Under the pieces are notes generated by a model. That model was not told where the DNA came from. It did not search any database and was given only the letters and a program-made list of their open reading frames with translations. 64,000 nt of DNA from Methanobacteriota archaeon (GTDB lineage: Archaea; Halobacteriota; Methanosarcinia; Methanosarcinales; Methanosarcinaceae), in the NCBI GenBank assembly GCA_023399215.1, contig JAEWQJ010000036.1, positions 4,894 to 68,893 on the forward strand, in the 5' to 3' direction. Each line of letters begins with the position of its first letter. Position 1 is the stretch's first letter. This document shows positions 55,572-64,000 of the stretch, piece by piece. Both the position numbers and the translations under genes were made by a program.

Positions 55572-56234
55572 GTGTTAAAGGCATTAATTTTCGATATGGA
55601 TGGCGTTCTTGTGAACTCTATGCCCTTCCATGCAGCAGCCTGGAAAAAGGCTTTCCTTGAAATGGGTATGGAAATCCAGGATCAGGATATTTATGCAATT
55701 GAAGGTTCAAATCCCAAAAACGGCCTTCCTTTGCTTATCCAAAAAGCCAGAAAAGAACCAGAGGCATATGATTTTGAAACTATTACTTCAATCTACAGGA
55801 AGGAGTTCAAACGAGTATTTAAGCTGAAAGCTTTTGACGGAATGAAAGAGTGCCTTGAAGTCCTTAAAACGCGTTTTCTGCTATCAGTAGTCTCGGGCTC
55901 TGACCATCTTATTGTTCACGAGATAGTTGACCAGCTTTTCCCCGGCATATTTGATATTGTGGTTACAGGAGACGATATTACAAATTCAAAACCTCATCCT
56001 GATCCTTTTCTTAAAGCTGTTGAACTCCTTAATGTACAGCGGGAAGAATGCATAGTAATAGAAAATGCCATTCTGGGTGTAGAAGCTGCAAAAAAAGCCA
56101 AAATCTACTGTATAGGGATTCCTACATATCTGGAGCCTTCACAGCTTGGCAGGGCAGACCTTGTGGTAGGAGATCACAAACAGTTAATGCAACATCTTCT
56201 AAGTCTTGAGCCAGCTCACGGGTTCAAGGTATGA
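55572..56234 (+). CDS. HAD-family phosphatase / beta-phosphoglucomutase-like
   Basis: A 220-residue HAD hydrolase, subfamily IA. Nucleophile motif FDMDGVLVNS at residues 7-16, motif II VVSGSD, motif III with Lys in TNSKPHPDP, and motif IV VIENAILGVEAAKKA. A cap domain lies at about residues 17-80. Likely a sugar-phosphate phosphatase or beta-phosphoglucomutase; the substrate is not fixed by sequence. The GTG start at 55572 has GGAG nine bases upstream. Convergent with aCPSF1. Confidence 0.88.
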   Translation: MLKALIFDMDGVLVNSMPFHAAAWKKAFLEMGMEIQDQDIYAIEGSNPKNGLPLLIQKARKEPEAYDFETITSIYRKEFKRVFKLKAFDGMKECLEVLKTRFLLSVVSGSDHLIVHEIVDQLFPGIFDIVVTGDDITNSKPHPDPFLKAVELLNVQREECIVIENAILGVEAAKKAKIYCIGIPTYLEPSQLGRADLVVGDHKQLMQHLLSLEPAHGFKV

Positions 56235-56281
56235 AAAAATTTAGTTACTTCTTCAAAAAAAGAATTGGGCCCCGGGTGGGG

Positions 56282-58195
56282 TCACAGTAACCTTACGGTT
56301 TCAAGGTTTGTAAGCGCCCTGGTTTCAATTTTCAGTTTCTTATAAACCGAACTTGCCAGGTCAACGCAAGCTTTTTCGTCCCCGTGCTCAGTAAATACCC
56401 TTTCCGGACGGGGCTGCATCCTCTTGATGTAATCCATAAGCTGTCTCCTATCGGAGTGGCCTGAGAAACCGTCAACTACCTGAACTTCCATGTTTAACTT
56501 CAGGGTTTCAGTACTTCCGCCCTTTCCTGTCATCGGAATTTCTTTCCATCCTTTCTGGATTCTGCGCCCGATTGTTCCATCGGCCTGGTACCCTACAAAC
56601 ACCAGAGAATTACGCGGTTCGTCGGCAAAGGCTTTGAAATACTCCATAACCGGCCCTCCGTTCATCATACCCGACGTCGAGATGATTACACAGGGGTGAG
56701 GGTTCTGAATTATCTTCTGGCGCATGTCGTGAGAATCGACAGGCTTGAAGCATTCAGCTAGGAAGGGATTCTGACCTTTCTGGAAGATCAGTTTCCTCAG
56801 ATCATTATTCAGGTACTCGGGATGTGTAGCATGAATTGCCGTTGCTTCCCAGATCATTCCGTCCAGATAAACTGGAACTTCAGGAATCAGCCCTTTTCTT
56901 ATAGACTCTTCAAGCACTATCATGACTTCCTGGCTTCGACCTACTGCAAAAGCCGGGATGACGCAAATTCCTCCCCTTTCCACAGTGTTCTTAACTACCA
57001 TCTGCAGGTGCCTTTCGGCGTCCTTAAGTGAGGGCTGGAAAGCATTGGAATTTCCATAAGTAGCTTCACTGATAACAGTTTCGACTCTCGGAAACTTATT
57101 GACCGCAGGATCAAAAAGCCGAGTCTTCTCATATTTGTAGTCTCCCGTAAAGACAACATTATGGAGCCCGTCTCCAATATGTAAATGAGAAATAGCCGAT
57201 CCAAGAATATGCCCTGCATTATGGAAAGTCAATTTGATATCAGGAGCGATATCCGTTACTTCCTCGTAGTCCAGAGGAATTGTGTGTTTGAGAGTCTTTG
57301 CTACCATGCCTGACTCATAGGGAATCTTTTTCCCTTCTTTTGCTGCCACGTCGATGTAGTCAAGCTGGAGTAGCACCATCAAATCCCGAGTAGGGGGCGT
57401 GCAGTAGACAGGTCCTTCATATCCGAATTTGAAAAGTAAAGGAACAAGCCCCTGATGATCCAGGTGAGCGTGAGTAACTATCACGGCATCGATCTGGTTT
57501 AAAGGAAAAACTTCAGGAACATACAGGTAAGGAGTCATGTTTTCGTCCGAACCTACATTGACTCCGCAGTCGATCAGGATTCGGGACTCGGGAGTCGAGA
57601 GCAGGAAACAACTTCTCCCCACTTCTTTGCAGCCCCCAAGTGATGTAACTCTTACCCACTGATCTTTAGAGGTACACTCTTTGTGAATCTTCCTCCCCAC
57701 TGATTTAAGGATCTCTTTTCTTTCCTTGAGGTTGTTTCTCATAAATTCCCTTACATTCTTTACTGTACGGGATTTGATAGGGGGAGTCCGCACAACCTTT
57801 GGAATCCAGCCAATCTGCTTTGTGATCTCACGGAGGGTAGCTCCGTGCTTTCCTATCACAAGACCAGGCTTTTCAGCTTCAATAATTACTTCTCCGGAAT
57901 CTGGGTCAAAATAATAGCTTGAGATTACGGATTCTTTTGGAACAACTTCTTCGATTATAGAAATAGAGTCCTCAGCAGTTGCAAGTACCCTGGGATCAGG
58001 GCGCATGGCAATCCGCGTTCTGAGTTCTTTTGCGAGGTTGCGAATAATGTTCCCGTCGTCCGCGAATTTGCGGGGCTCTTCGGTATATAGTACAAGTTGA
58101 GGCCCTTCAAATTCCACGTCGGTGATTGTAACTCCCGCGGGTAGATTTTTCTCAATTTTATGTTTGAGGTCTAATAGCACATCTTCAATAGGCAT
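56282..58195 (-). CDS. fttA: aCPSF1 (FttA), KH/beta-CASP ribonuclease and termination factor
   Basis: A 637-residue archaeal CPSF1. Two N-terminal KH-type RNA-binding domains (second one with VIGKHGATLREITKQIGW), then a metallo-beta-lactamase core with THAHLDHQGLVP as the zinc ligand motif, and the beta-CASP region with VIPAFAVGRSQEVM, VIISTSGMMNGGP and DGFSGHSDRRQL. In Methanococcus and Thermococcus this nuclease cleaves U-rich transcript ends and drives transcription termination. The ATG at 58195 follows GGAAGA; the TTG at 58198 is an alternative. Confidence 0.97.
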   Translation of the reverse strand: MPIEDVLLDLKHKIEKNLPAGVTITDVEFEGPQLVLYTEEPRKFADDGNIIRNLAKELRTRIAMRPDPRVLATAEDSISIIEEVVPKESVISSYYFDPDSGEVIIEAEKPGLVIGKHGATLREITKQIGWIPKVVRTPPIKSRTVKNVREFMRNNLKERKEILKSVGRKIHKECTSKDQWVRVTSLGGCKEVGRSCFLLSTPESRILIDCGVNVGSDENMTPYLYVPEVFPLNQIDAVIVTHAHLDHQGLVPLLFKFGYEGPVYCTPPTRDLMVLLQLDYIDVAAKEGKKIPYESGMVAKTLKHTIPLDYEEVTDIAPDIKLTFHNAGHILGSAISHLHIGDGLHNVVFTGDYKYEKTRLFDPAVNKFPRVETVISEATYGNSNAFQPSLKDAERHLQMVVKNTVERGGICVIPAFAVGRSQEVMIVLEESIRKGLIPEVPVYLDGMIWEATAIHATHPEYLNNDLRKLIFQKGQNPFLAECFKPVDSHDMRQKIIQNPHPCVIISTSGMMNGGPVMEYFKAFADEPRNSLVFVGYQADGTIGRRIQKGWKEIPMTGKGGSTETLKLNMEVQVVDGFSGHSDRRQLMDYIKRMQPRPERVFTEHGDEKACVDLASSVYKKLKIETRALTNLETVRLL

Positions 58196-58304
58196 CAAGA
58201 ATCTTCCTTTTTGTCAAAAAATGGAAAAGTATATAGATATTGGAAAAACGATAGGTTGAAAAAGATGTTAGTTTAGTGTTAAAATAAAAAACCAACAGTT
58301 TAAA

Positions 58305-58940
58305 TTATTTAGATAATGAAGATCTTATGGATTTTACTTCTTCAGGGTCCAGCCTCCTGAACGCCTCTTTAGTAATCACCACTACATCGATGTTCTCTCC
58401 AGACGCTGAATCCCTTTTAGTCGCATTGTGGATCGCCCGGATAGCAAGGTCAAGGCCTTCTTTTACAGTCATATCTTCTCTGTACTGGTCTTCAAGTATC
58501 CCATATGCCATGGGAGAACCTGAGCCTGTAGCCGAAATTCTCGTCTCTTCAATACTTCCTCCAAGAGCGTCAAGTGAGTAGATCCCAGGCCCATTTTTGT
58601 CAACTCCTCCTATAAGGAGCTGGACCATCATGGGATAGTAACGGTTGGAATTTAAAAAGTTTGACATTAAAGTTGCAATACCTTTTATTGTCATAGACTC
58701 GTTTCTACGCATCTTATAGAGCTGTGATTCCACATTTACGAGCCGCACAAGCTGTTGGGCATCCCCTACCGAACCGGCGGTAGTCATTGCTACAAGGTCG
58801 TCGATCTGGTAAACCTTCTTTGCGGTTTTACTTGCGATGAAATTCCCCATTGTGGCTCTCTGTTCACTTGCGAGCACGATACCATCGGTACAAACTACTC
58901 CTACGGTAGTTGTGCCCTTTAGATATTTGTCATTATCCAT
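58305..58940 (-). CDS. psmB: Proteasome beta subunit
   Basis: A 211-residue 20S proteasome beta subunit. A 9-residue propeptide MDNDKYLKG precedes the catalytic Thr of TTTVGVVC; Asp/Lys of the active site lie in [14 protein letters not shown] and SKTAKKVY, and Ser in GSGSPMAYG. The ATG at 58940 is best (GAGGGT six bases upstream); another ATG at 58946 overlaps that site. It forms the inner rings of the core particle with the alpha subunit, which is encoded elsewhere. It is followed by aCPSF1 on the same strand after 109 bases. Confidence 0.97.
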   Translation of the reverse strand: MDNDKYLKGTTTVGVVCTDGIVLASEQRATMGNFIASKTAKKVYQIDDLVAMTTAGSVGDAQQLVRLVNVESQLYKMRRNESMTIKGIATLMSNFLNSNRYYPMMVQLLIGGVDKNGPGIYSLDALGGSIEETRISATGSGSPMAYGILEDQYREDMTVKEGLDLAIRAIHNATKRDSASGENIDVVVITKEAFRRLDPEEVKSIRSSLSK

Positions 58941-59197
58941 AAACATACCCTCATAATAAGTTAAAAATGAGAAAATGTCGCTAAAAAAAATGTTTTAGTG
59001 AGGTAAGTATTTTTAACTTAAATAGCAGGATTTAGCACTTCATTATCTCATTATTAATATCGCTATATATAAGTTTTCCTTCTCTTTTTTATTGAAAGCG
59101 TCTATATTTAAATTCGAAGGAAGATTCGGCAAAATAAATTTATTTCTTTTCGTTTACAGGAGATTCAAAACTCCTTATATCTCGAAAAATCCAAAAT

Positions 59198-59710
59198 TTA
59201 AAGAAAAAGTCTCTCGACCTCTTCAGCAAGTTTATTTATTTTCTGAATCACATTTTCGGGTACCTCTTGCTTACGCATGAGCTCAGTTCTCTTAGCTACA
59301 GTAATCCTGCTCGTTCCCTTAACAAGGTTATCGGCATGAGCAACTATTTTTTCCTCAAGGCTTCGTGGTAAATAATCGTCCTCCGGAAGCCCTAAACTCC
59401 TTGCCTCTTCTTTTGAGATTCCTGCTCCGATATGTCTTTTTATTATTTCAGAAATCTCGGGCTCGATTCCCTCAATCCTGGCTAGCCTGTACCCTTCTAC
59501 TGCATGAGAGATTTTATGTGTTTTACACCTTCCTAAATCGTGAAGAAGAGCCCCGACTTCCACGAGTTCCGGGTTTACGTTATGCCCTGCTGCTTTTGCT
59601 TTATTTGCAATCTCAACTGCGAGTGATGCAACTTCCTTACAGTGTTCTATCACATTTGGAGCACATCCGTTTTCCTCAAGCAGCTTTATTGCTTCGGCTC
59701 GGGTAGTCAA
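59198..59710 (-). CDS. HD-domain protein (TIGR00295 type)
   Basis: A 170-residue HD-superfamily phosphohydrolase: EHCKEVASLAVEIA, the hallmark HDLGRCKTH, SHAVEGYRL and the later AHADNLVKG give the His/Asp metal site. The specific substrate is unknown; this archaeal family is small and uncharacterised. TTG start at 59710, 10 bases after the TFE gene, so probably co-transcribed with tfe. A GTGA just before it is a weak ribosome binding site. Confidence 0.85.
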   Translation of the reverse strand: MTTRAEAIKLLEENGCAPNVIEHCKEVASLAVEIANKAKAAGHNVNPELVEVGALLHDLGRCKTHKISHAVEGYRLARIEGIEPEISEIIKRHIGAGISKEEARSLGLPEDDYLPRSLEEKIVAHADNLVKGTSRITVAKRTELMRKQEVPENVIQKINKLAEEVERLFL

Positions 59711-59720
59711 GGTAGGTCAC

Positions 59721-60215
59721 TTACGCTGAACTAAGAGCATCTACACGCTTTCTCAGTACATCAATAAAATGGGAGTTGTCGTAGAAGACCAGGTCTTCTC
59801 CGCACATGGGGCAGAGAAACTCGGTTTCTGTAGCTTCGTCAAAAAGAAGGCGAACACAACCCTGAGGGCACGTATAGAAAACATTATTTTCCTCAAACTC
59901 AAGGCGAGTCTTCAGGTTGCGGAGCAATTTTTTCTTTTCCTTCATAAGCTGGTGCTCTATGTCAGAAAAATTCAGGCGCCAGAGGTATGTTAACCACCCA
60001 CTGTTTGAATCTCTCTCCCTGCGACATATTGCAAATTTATTTTCGTTTAATATGAAGAGAGTTCTCCTCACGGTGTTCAAAAGAACCTCGGTCTTTGCCG
60101 CAATTTCTTCATCCGTAACCTCGCCTTCAGGCATTCTTTCAATCATTTGTAGCCCTTCTTCCCCTACAAGGCTCAGGAGGTATCCTCTAATTACCTTGTC
60201 ATTTAAATCAACCAA
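59721..60215 (-). CDS. tfe: Transcription initiation factor E, alpha subunit
   Basis: A 164-residue TFE-alpha. The N-terminal winged-helix domain (VTDEEIAAKTEVLLNTVRRTLFILNENKFAICRRE) is followed by an extended linker and a zinc ribbon (CPQGC and CPMCGEDL). It stabilises the open promoter complex with RNA polymerase. The TTG start at 60215 has GAGGTGA five bases upstream; the GTG at 60224 overlaps that site. It heads a likely operon with the HD protein. Confidence 0.94.
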   Translation of the reverse strand: MVDLNDKVIRGYLLSLVGEEGLQMIERMPEGEVTDEEIAAKTEVLLNTVRRTLFILNENKFAICRRERDSNSGWLTYLWRLNFSDIEHQLMKEKKKLLRNLKTRLEFEENNVFYTCPQGCVRLLFDEATETEFLCPMCGEDLVFYDNSHFIDVLRKRVDALSSA

Positions 60216-60352
60216 TATGTTCACCTCGCAAATGCCAGTATGAATTGGACATACCAGTATTAAAATTTACATTCCCCTTTTTCGGAAACATTTCTTAGCC
60301 ATAAAAAATTGAACATTCTTAACTTTTAATTTTCGTATATTCTCGGCAAATC

Positions 60353-61528
60353 TCAGGTATCTTCTCTTTTCAGCTGGTTTTCAATAAAAGCCCTTATCCT
60401 GTTTGCCCCTTTTTCAAGCGATATAATTGCCTTTTCCCTGGTAGAGGTACACGCGAAAAGGGAAGTAAGAGGCCCATCAGGCTCTATAACAGTTCCCTGG
60501 AAGGGAATGTCAGCGCCTTTTTCCCTTAGAATGAGCTCCATGAGCTTTTGATCTATAAAAAGTTCTCGATCCGAGTAGATAACTCCTCGTGCAGCAAAAC
60601 CTTTCGCTTCGGGTTTCTCAGGAAGTTCTCCTCTAAAGCAGCCAGCATGGGCCTCAAAAAGGTTAATGTTCATCGCTTTCTCGACAGTATCAAGACTTCC
60701 CTGGAACCTCGGGTTTATTTCAAGTACTACAGGCCCTTTTTTTGAAGCCAGGAAATCCACTCCGTTTGAGCCGAGGAGCTTGAATTCAAGCACCAGTTCT
60801 TCAGCAAGGGCTTCCATTTCCTCAGCTTGATCGGTTCTGAAAGGGGTTATATTTCCGCAATAAGCAAAGGGCAGCCGCGAAAGCCAGGGTATTCCTATAA
60901 GCTGTTCGTTAACAGCCACTGACAGAGCTTCGTTTTTTGTAGAAAGCAAGGAAACACTTGAAGGTGTTCCTTCCAGGAACTCCTGAATAACAATGGTCTC
61001 TTCCGTAAGCTCTGGATTAAGCCCGTGTAATTCCTCAAGGATGGCTAAAAGCTCCTGTCTACTCCTGGCAATTCGGTTGAAAATTCCTCCTCCGCCTGAA
61101 GCTGGCTTAATCATAACTGGATATTCTATTGCATCCAGTTCTTCCGGGGAATAGCAGCGTGGATGAGGGATTCCAAGGGCTTCAAGCTTTTTTGAGAGAT
61201 ATAGTTTATCTGAGGCCTTCTGCATGGCATCCGGACTGCTGGCAAGTACAGGGCAGGGAAAATCATTATGGTTAAGCATTTCCAGTCCCGAACCTGGAAC
61301 AAGGGCATCAAACTCAAGTCCAAACTCAGCCATCTGAGCCTTTATCCTGGAAGCTTCGAGTTGGTGCAATTCCTGTATGGTTCTGCACTCGAGAAATGCT
61401 GATGCGTAGGTGCATTTCCGCATGTCAAGATCACAGAAAGCATCTATAGAGCAGACCGTATATCCAGCACGGCTTGCAGAGCAGACAACATTTCGGGTAT
61501 CAAATCCGATTACAAGGATATTCTGCAT
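60353..61528 (-). CDS. ATP-grasp enzyme of unknown substrate
   Basis: A 391-residue ATP-grasp ligase. The glycine-rich ATP loop KPASGGGGIFN, the VIQEFLEGTPSSVSLLS strand and the metal-binding PVVLEINPRFQGS are clear. An N-terminal Rossmann-like domain (ILVIGFDTRNVVCSASRAGYTVCSID) precedes it, giving a layout like CarB/DUF201 peptide-type ligases. Methanogens use such enzymes for methanofuran, coenzyme F420 and tetrahydromethanopterin tails, but I cannot assign one. It lies 20 bases after the NMD3 gene on the same strand, suggesting co-transcription. Confidence 0.82.
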   Translation of the reverse strand: MQNILVIGFDTRNVVCSASRAGYTVCSIDAFCDLDMRKCTYASAFLECRTIQELHQLEASRIKAQMAEFGLEFDALVPGSGLEMLNHNDFPCPVLASSPDAMQKASDKLYLSKKLEALGIPHPRCYSPEELDAIEYPVMIKPASGGGGIFNRIARSRQELLAILEELHGLNPELTEETIVIQEFLEGTPSSVSLLSTKNEALSVAVNEQLIGIPWLSRLPFAYCGNITPFRTDQAEEMEALAEELVLEFKLLGSNGVDFLASKKGPVVLEINPRFQGSLDTVEKAMNINLFEAHAGCFRGELPEKPEAKGFAARGVIYSDRELFIDQKLMELILREKGADIPFQGTVIEPDGPLTSLFACTSTREKAIISLEKGANRIRAFIENQLKREDT

Positions 61529-61548
61529 GTTTTCACTTTCTTGACTAT

Positions 61549-62613
61549 TTATTTCGCCTGCGTAATCTCAGAATGCGCCAGTGCAAATATTCCATAAGGG
61601 GTTTTCAGGACAGGAATTTCACTTCCTGCTTCTGCATTGAACGACATAGGTTTCTTTATTGTAACAGTCTCATAAGTTTCAGGATCGAGCACCAGAATTG
61701 CGTTGTCTTCGATTGAGACCAGTACTGTTAAAACCGCATCTCCAATGTTGCCTATTTTCTCTGCTCCTTTTAATTCTTCAGGGGTTGAGAGAAATCTTGA
61801 GCCGTCCTCAAGGGAAGTTCCGTTAACCTTTTTTCCGGAACTCTTAATCTGAATAATCTTTCCTCTGAATCTTATTACATCTCCTGGCCCAAATTCGGGA
61901 AGACGTACAGCAAAAGTAATCCTGTAAAGGTTCTTGCCATCTTTCATTCCGACAAGGGTAGGAGACTCAGAAAAGTTGCCTCCAAGTTCTAAGTTGATTA
62001 GTCTACATACCTGCCTGCTGGCATTCATGGAACCCATGTAAAGGTCTATTCCTCCCTTTTGCTCCACCTCTTCGCTTATAAACGCAAGTCGGTCGCCCTT
62101 TTTTCTCATGCTTTCCATGGCTTCTCTGGCGATGGTCATAGAGCGTTTTTTCTCTTCTTCTGTAGGAAACCTGCCTGCTGCCCTGATCTGGATAATCGCT
62201 TCAAAATATCCTCCTGACTCCCTGCTGCACATATCGCAAGCTGCCCGCTGAATCCTTACCTCAGTCTCAGCTTCTGCATGCACCGGCTCTTCTCTGACCA
62301 CTGCATCGACTTCAGCTCTTACCATATACATATAAGGCGTAATCTCTTTGGGTTCAAGGTAGACTTCCACATCTTCGGCTTCGTTGTGGATGAAAAGGGC
62401 ATCTTCTACGGCCTTCAGCACCACATCTTCAATATTACCAACATCTTCCCACCGGCCTCTATGAAAGTGTGCTCCGCAAACTGAACATATCCTTACATGG
62501 AGTACATGGGGCAATTCAATCAGTTTGAAAGTCTCAAAAAAGCAGTCCTTACAAACTGAGTCAAAGAGCTTGTAGCATTCTCTGCCGCATCTAGGGCATG
62601 TAATAAAATTCAT
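61549..62613 (-). CDS. nmd3: NMD3-family ribosome export/assembly protein
   Basis: A 354-residue NMD3-related protein. The N-terminus is rich in zinc knuckles: FITCPRCGREC, VCKDCFFE and RICSVCGAHFH, then CDMCSRE. A central OB-like part (DVIRFRGKIIQIKSSGKKVNG) follows. The eukaryotic homologue escorts 60S subunits; in archaea it is thought to act in late large-subunit maturation. ATG at 62613. First gene of the likely pair with the ATP-grasp gene. Confidence 0.92.
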   Translation of the reverse strand: MNFITCPRCGRECYKLFDSVCKDCFFETFKLIELPHVLHVRICSVCGAHFHRGRWEDVGNIEDVVLKAVEDALFIHNEAEDVEVYLEPKEITPYMYMVRAEVDAVVREEPVHAEAETEVRIQRAACDMCSRESGGYFEAIIQIRAAGRFPTEEEKKRSMTIAREAMESMRKKGDRLAFISEEVEQKGGIDLYMGSMNASRQVCRLINLELGGNFSESPTLVGMKDGKNLYRITFAVRLPEFGPGDVIRFRGKIIQIKSSGKKVNGTSLEDGSRFLSTPEELKGAEKIGNIGDAVLTVLVSIEDNAILVLDPETYETVTIKKPMSFNAEAGSEIPVLKTPYGIFALAHSEITQAK

Positions 62614-62763
62614 CTGTAATCCTTACTTTATAGTCTTCTGGAAATAATAATAATTTTCATAAAGTGTAAATTCTTGAATGAGTCAAAAACTGATTCTCTA
62701 CAGTATAAGCTTTAGCAGTTCAAGTGTTAAGCATGCTCATGCTATTTAAAAGTATATTCACAT

Positions 62764-63006
62764 ATGTGTCATGCTATCAAGCCAAAGATATTTGATACGG
62801 CAGCATATGAAGATTTGCGAAATGACCCCATAGTTTCGGCATGGCTAGACACCATATGCAAGAAATCAAATATGGAAAAGGCATACTTACTTGGGGTATA
62901 TAAATATATAGAATTTACTGATATGAATACTGAAGAATTTCTTAATGAAGCTGAAATAGAGGCAGCAAAACAGAAAAGAAAGGGGATAACGGATATTTGT
63001 TTGTAG
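62764..63006 (+). pseudogene. Integrase N-terminal remnant
   Basis: An 80-residue frame resembling the SAM-like core-binding domain of archaeal tyrosine recombinases: DPIVSAWLDTICKKSNMEKAYLLGVYKYIEFTDMN with EFLNEAEIEAAKQ. The catalytic domain with the Arg-His-Tyr residues is missing; the frame stops at 63006 and nothing in the next 470 bases resembles it. A truncated integrase gene or a free-standing domain. There is no ribosome binding site. Confidence 0.5.
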
Positions 63007-63479
63007 TAAGGCATGTTTATCTAATTCCAAATGTGGTTACAAAGAATCCGAGTGGGCAGAATACGAAGAGAACCGGAAATGTACTAATGATATTTTTATC
63101 GAGATCTATATTAGATTGGCAGAAAAATGTCAGAAAATCAATTTTTTGTTTGAATACATAAAATAAAATCAAAAGCATTAATAAATTGAATTTAATGGAC
63201 ATTCTGGATTGTAGAAGGTTGTTTTTATATGTCTATTGCCGACATTTCCCCAAATAGTCTTTATCTTGGGTTGTTTAAAATAATTCCAAAAATTAGTTTA
63301 TGTATTTTCGTGATTTTTGTTATTCCAATATTTGAAAGTGCACGAAAACTAAACCCATTGAAGATTAAGATTTCTAAAAGATAATGATTAACTCATAAAA
63401 AATTTAAACCTTAACTTAAAAAAGAAAAAAGTTCCGTGTTTTTTGACACGGAATATTACTCTTCACTTTTATTTCTTAT
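63007..63479. other. Intergenic region before cdhE end
   Basis: AT-rich; includes a doubtful 51-codon frame (63229-63384). No remains of an integrase catalytic domain or att site seen. Confidence 0.5.
63229..63384 (+). CDS. Possible small membrane peptide, 51 aa
   Basis: An ATG at 63229 with AGAAGG about 11 bases upstream opens 51 codons. One hydrophobic helix (ISLCIFVIFVIPIF) is followed by a basic tail (ARKLNPLKIKISKR), the pattern of a small inner-leaflet membrane peptide. No homologue recognised; could be chance. Confidence 0.25.
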   Translation: MSIADISPNSLYLGLFKIIPKISLCIFVIFVIPIFESARKLNPLKIKISKR

Positions 63480-64000
63480 TTATTGTTTTGGAGGCCAGTT
63501 CTTTTCCATAAATCCAGGAAGCCTTCCTGAATCCATTGGGCCTACAAGAATATTTGCACCGAGTTTGTCCTCAAGGTCACCCTGCAGACGTGCAGCCAGA
63601 CCCGGAGTGATTACAGTGTTGTGTGTAACATCCTTCTTGAGGTCAAATCCTGATTTCTCAAAGGCATCCTTTACTTTGTCAGCGGTCAGCTGGCCACCGG
63701 CAACAGATGCTTCTACACCAATCCCATCGGTGTTAACTGCAAGAAGCCAGCAGTCGATACCGTTTGAGGAAAGGTCGCTCTCTACTGTATAATAAGTCAG
63801 AGCAAAGTTTGTGGTGAAGAGTACAGGTGAATCCGCTGTTGGGTTTCCTACCTTGTACATCTTTGAGTCCACCGCTACAGGAGTCCTCGGGTCAGTATAT
63901 ATTGTCTCTGCCAGGTGTACCTCAGGCAGTGTGGCGTATGGCTCCATACTGTGGAGAATCATAATATCGCCGTACCTGATTGTAAATACGGCAGCCATTG
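63480..64000 (-). CDS. cdhE: CODH/acetyl-CoA synthase gamma subunit, C-terminal part
   Basis: The 3' end of a gene that continues past base 64000; 173 codons are visible and the ATG-like start at 63998 is internal. FTIRYGDIMILHSMEPYATLPEVHL, VLFTTNFALTYYTVESDL, GVEASVAGGQLTADKVK and ITPGLAARLQGDLED with LVGPMDSGRLPGF match the C-terminal, corrinoid-binding half of CdhE, the large corrinoid/iron-sulfur subunit. It transfers methyl groups between tetrahydrosarcinapterin and the acetyl-CoA synthase, central to acetate use and carbon fixation. It ends WPPKQ; T-rich DNA follows the stop. Confidence 0.93.
   Translation of the reverse strand, partial: MAAVFTIRYGDIMILHSMEPYATLPEVHLAETIYTDPRTPVAVDSKMYKVGNPTADSPVLFTTNFALTYYTVESDLSSNGIDCWLLAVNTDGIGVEASVAGGQLTADKVKDAFEKSGFDLKKDVTHNTVITPGLAARLQGDLEDKLGANILVGPMDSGRLPGFMEKNWPPKQ

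Overview
The window is from a methanogenic archaeon of the genus Methanosarcina, most likely a freshwater M. barkeri-type or M. mazei-type species. The evidence is the complete six-subunit Ech hydrogenase operon (absent as a working operon from M. acetivorans), a nifH-I1-I2-D-K-E-N molybdenum nitrogenase operon with the two PII genes after nifH as in diazotrophic methanogens, the end of a CODH/acetyl-CoA synthase gene (cdhE), archaeal information-processing genes (TFE, aCPSF1, NMD3, proteasome beta, archaeal ProRS, SepF), long AT-rich intergenic spaces and frequent TTG/GTG starts with GGTGA-type ribosome binding sites.

Layout. 1-2.3 kb: 5' part of a DEAD-box helicase gene and a hypothetical gene. 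2.3-8.4 kb: echABCDEF on the minus strand, with two 3' hairpins and a roughly 900-base repeat-rich upstream region. 8.4-12 kb: a metalloid-type redox cluster (ArsP/DUF318-like permease, a tiny Cys-rich protein, a DGC-domain protein, a mini-thioredoxin with paired palindromic operators) and a CorA-type channel. 12-15.5 kb: two ammonium transporters and a divergent PII protein. 15.7-19 kb: a methyltransferase, a YdjM-like membrane protein and a decayed zone with two MITE-like elements. 19-21.2 kb: a six-cysteine peptide gene and a radical SAM/SPASM maturase, a candidate uncharacterised RiPP pathway and the most interesting item here. 21.6-29.3 kb: the nif operon. 29.5-35.2 kb: geranylgeranyl reductase family protein, TPR protein, secreted protein, pyruvate kinase and fructose-bisphosphate aldolase. 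35.6-36.1 kb: two tRNA-Asn copies around a CAU-anticodon tRNA. 37-45.6 kb: two zinc-ribbon microproteins, CobT-like protein, ProRS, ZPR1-like protein, SepF, a PUA protein and two paralogous MFS transporters. 45.6-51 kb: gene-poor DNA with a G-quadruplex-prone hairpin, a membrane pyrophosphatase and a truncated second nifH that keeps the nif-type operator. 51-64 kb: a dihydropteroate-synthase-like protein, FtsZ, a HAD phosphatase, aCPSF1, proteasome beta, HD protein, TFE, ATP-grasp enzyme, NMD3, an integrase remnant and the 3' end of cdhE.

How the parts fit: Ech couples ferredoxin and H2 to the ion gradient and can supply low-potential ferredoxin. Nitrogenase uses such reductant, and GlnK/Amt and NifI1/NifI2 report nitrogen status. 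SepF and FtsZ are cell-division partners. All functions are inferred from sequence reading alone; no database search was run.
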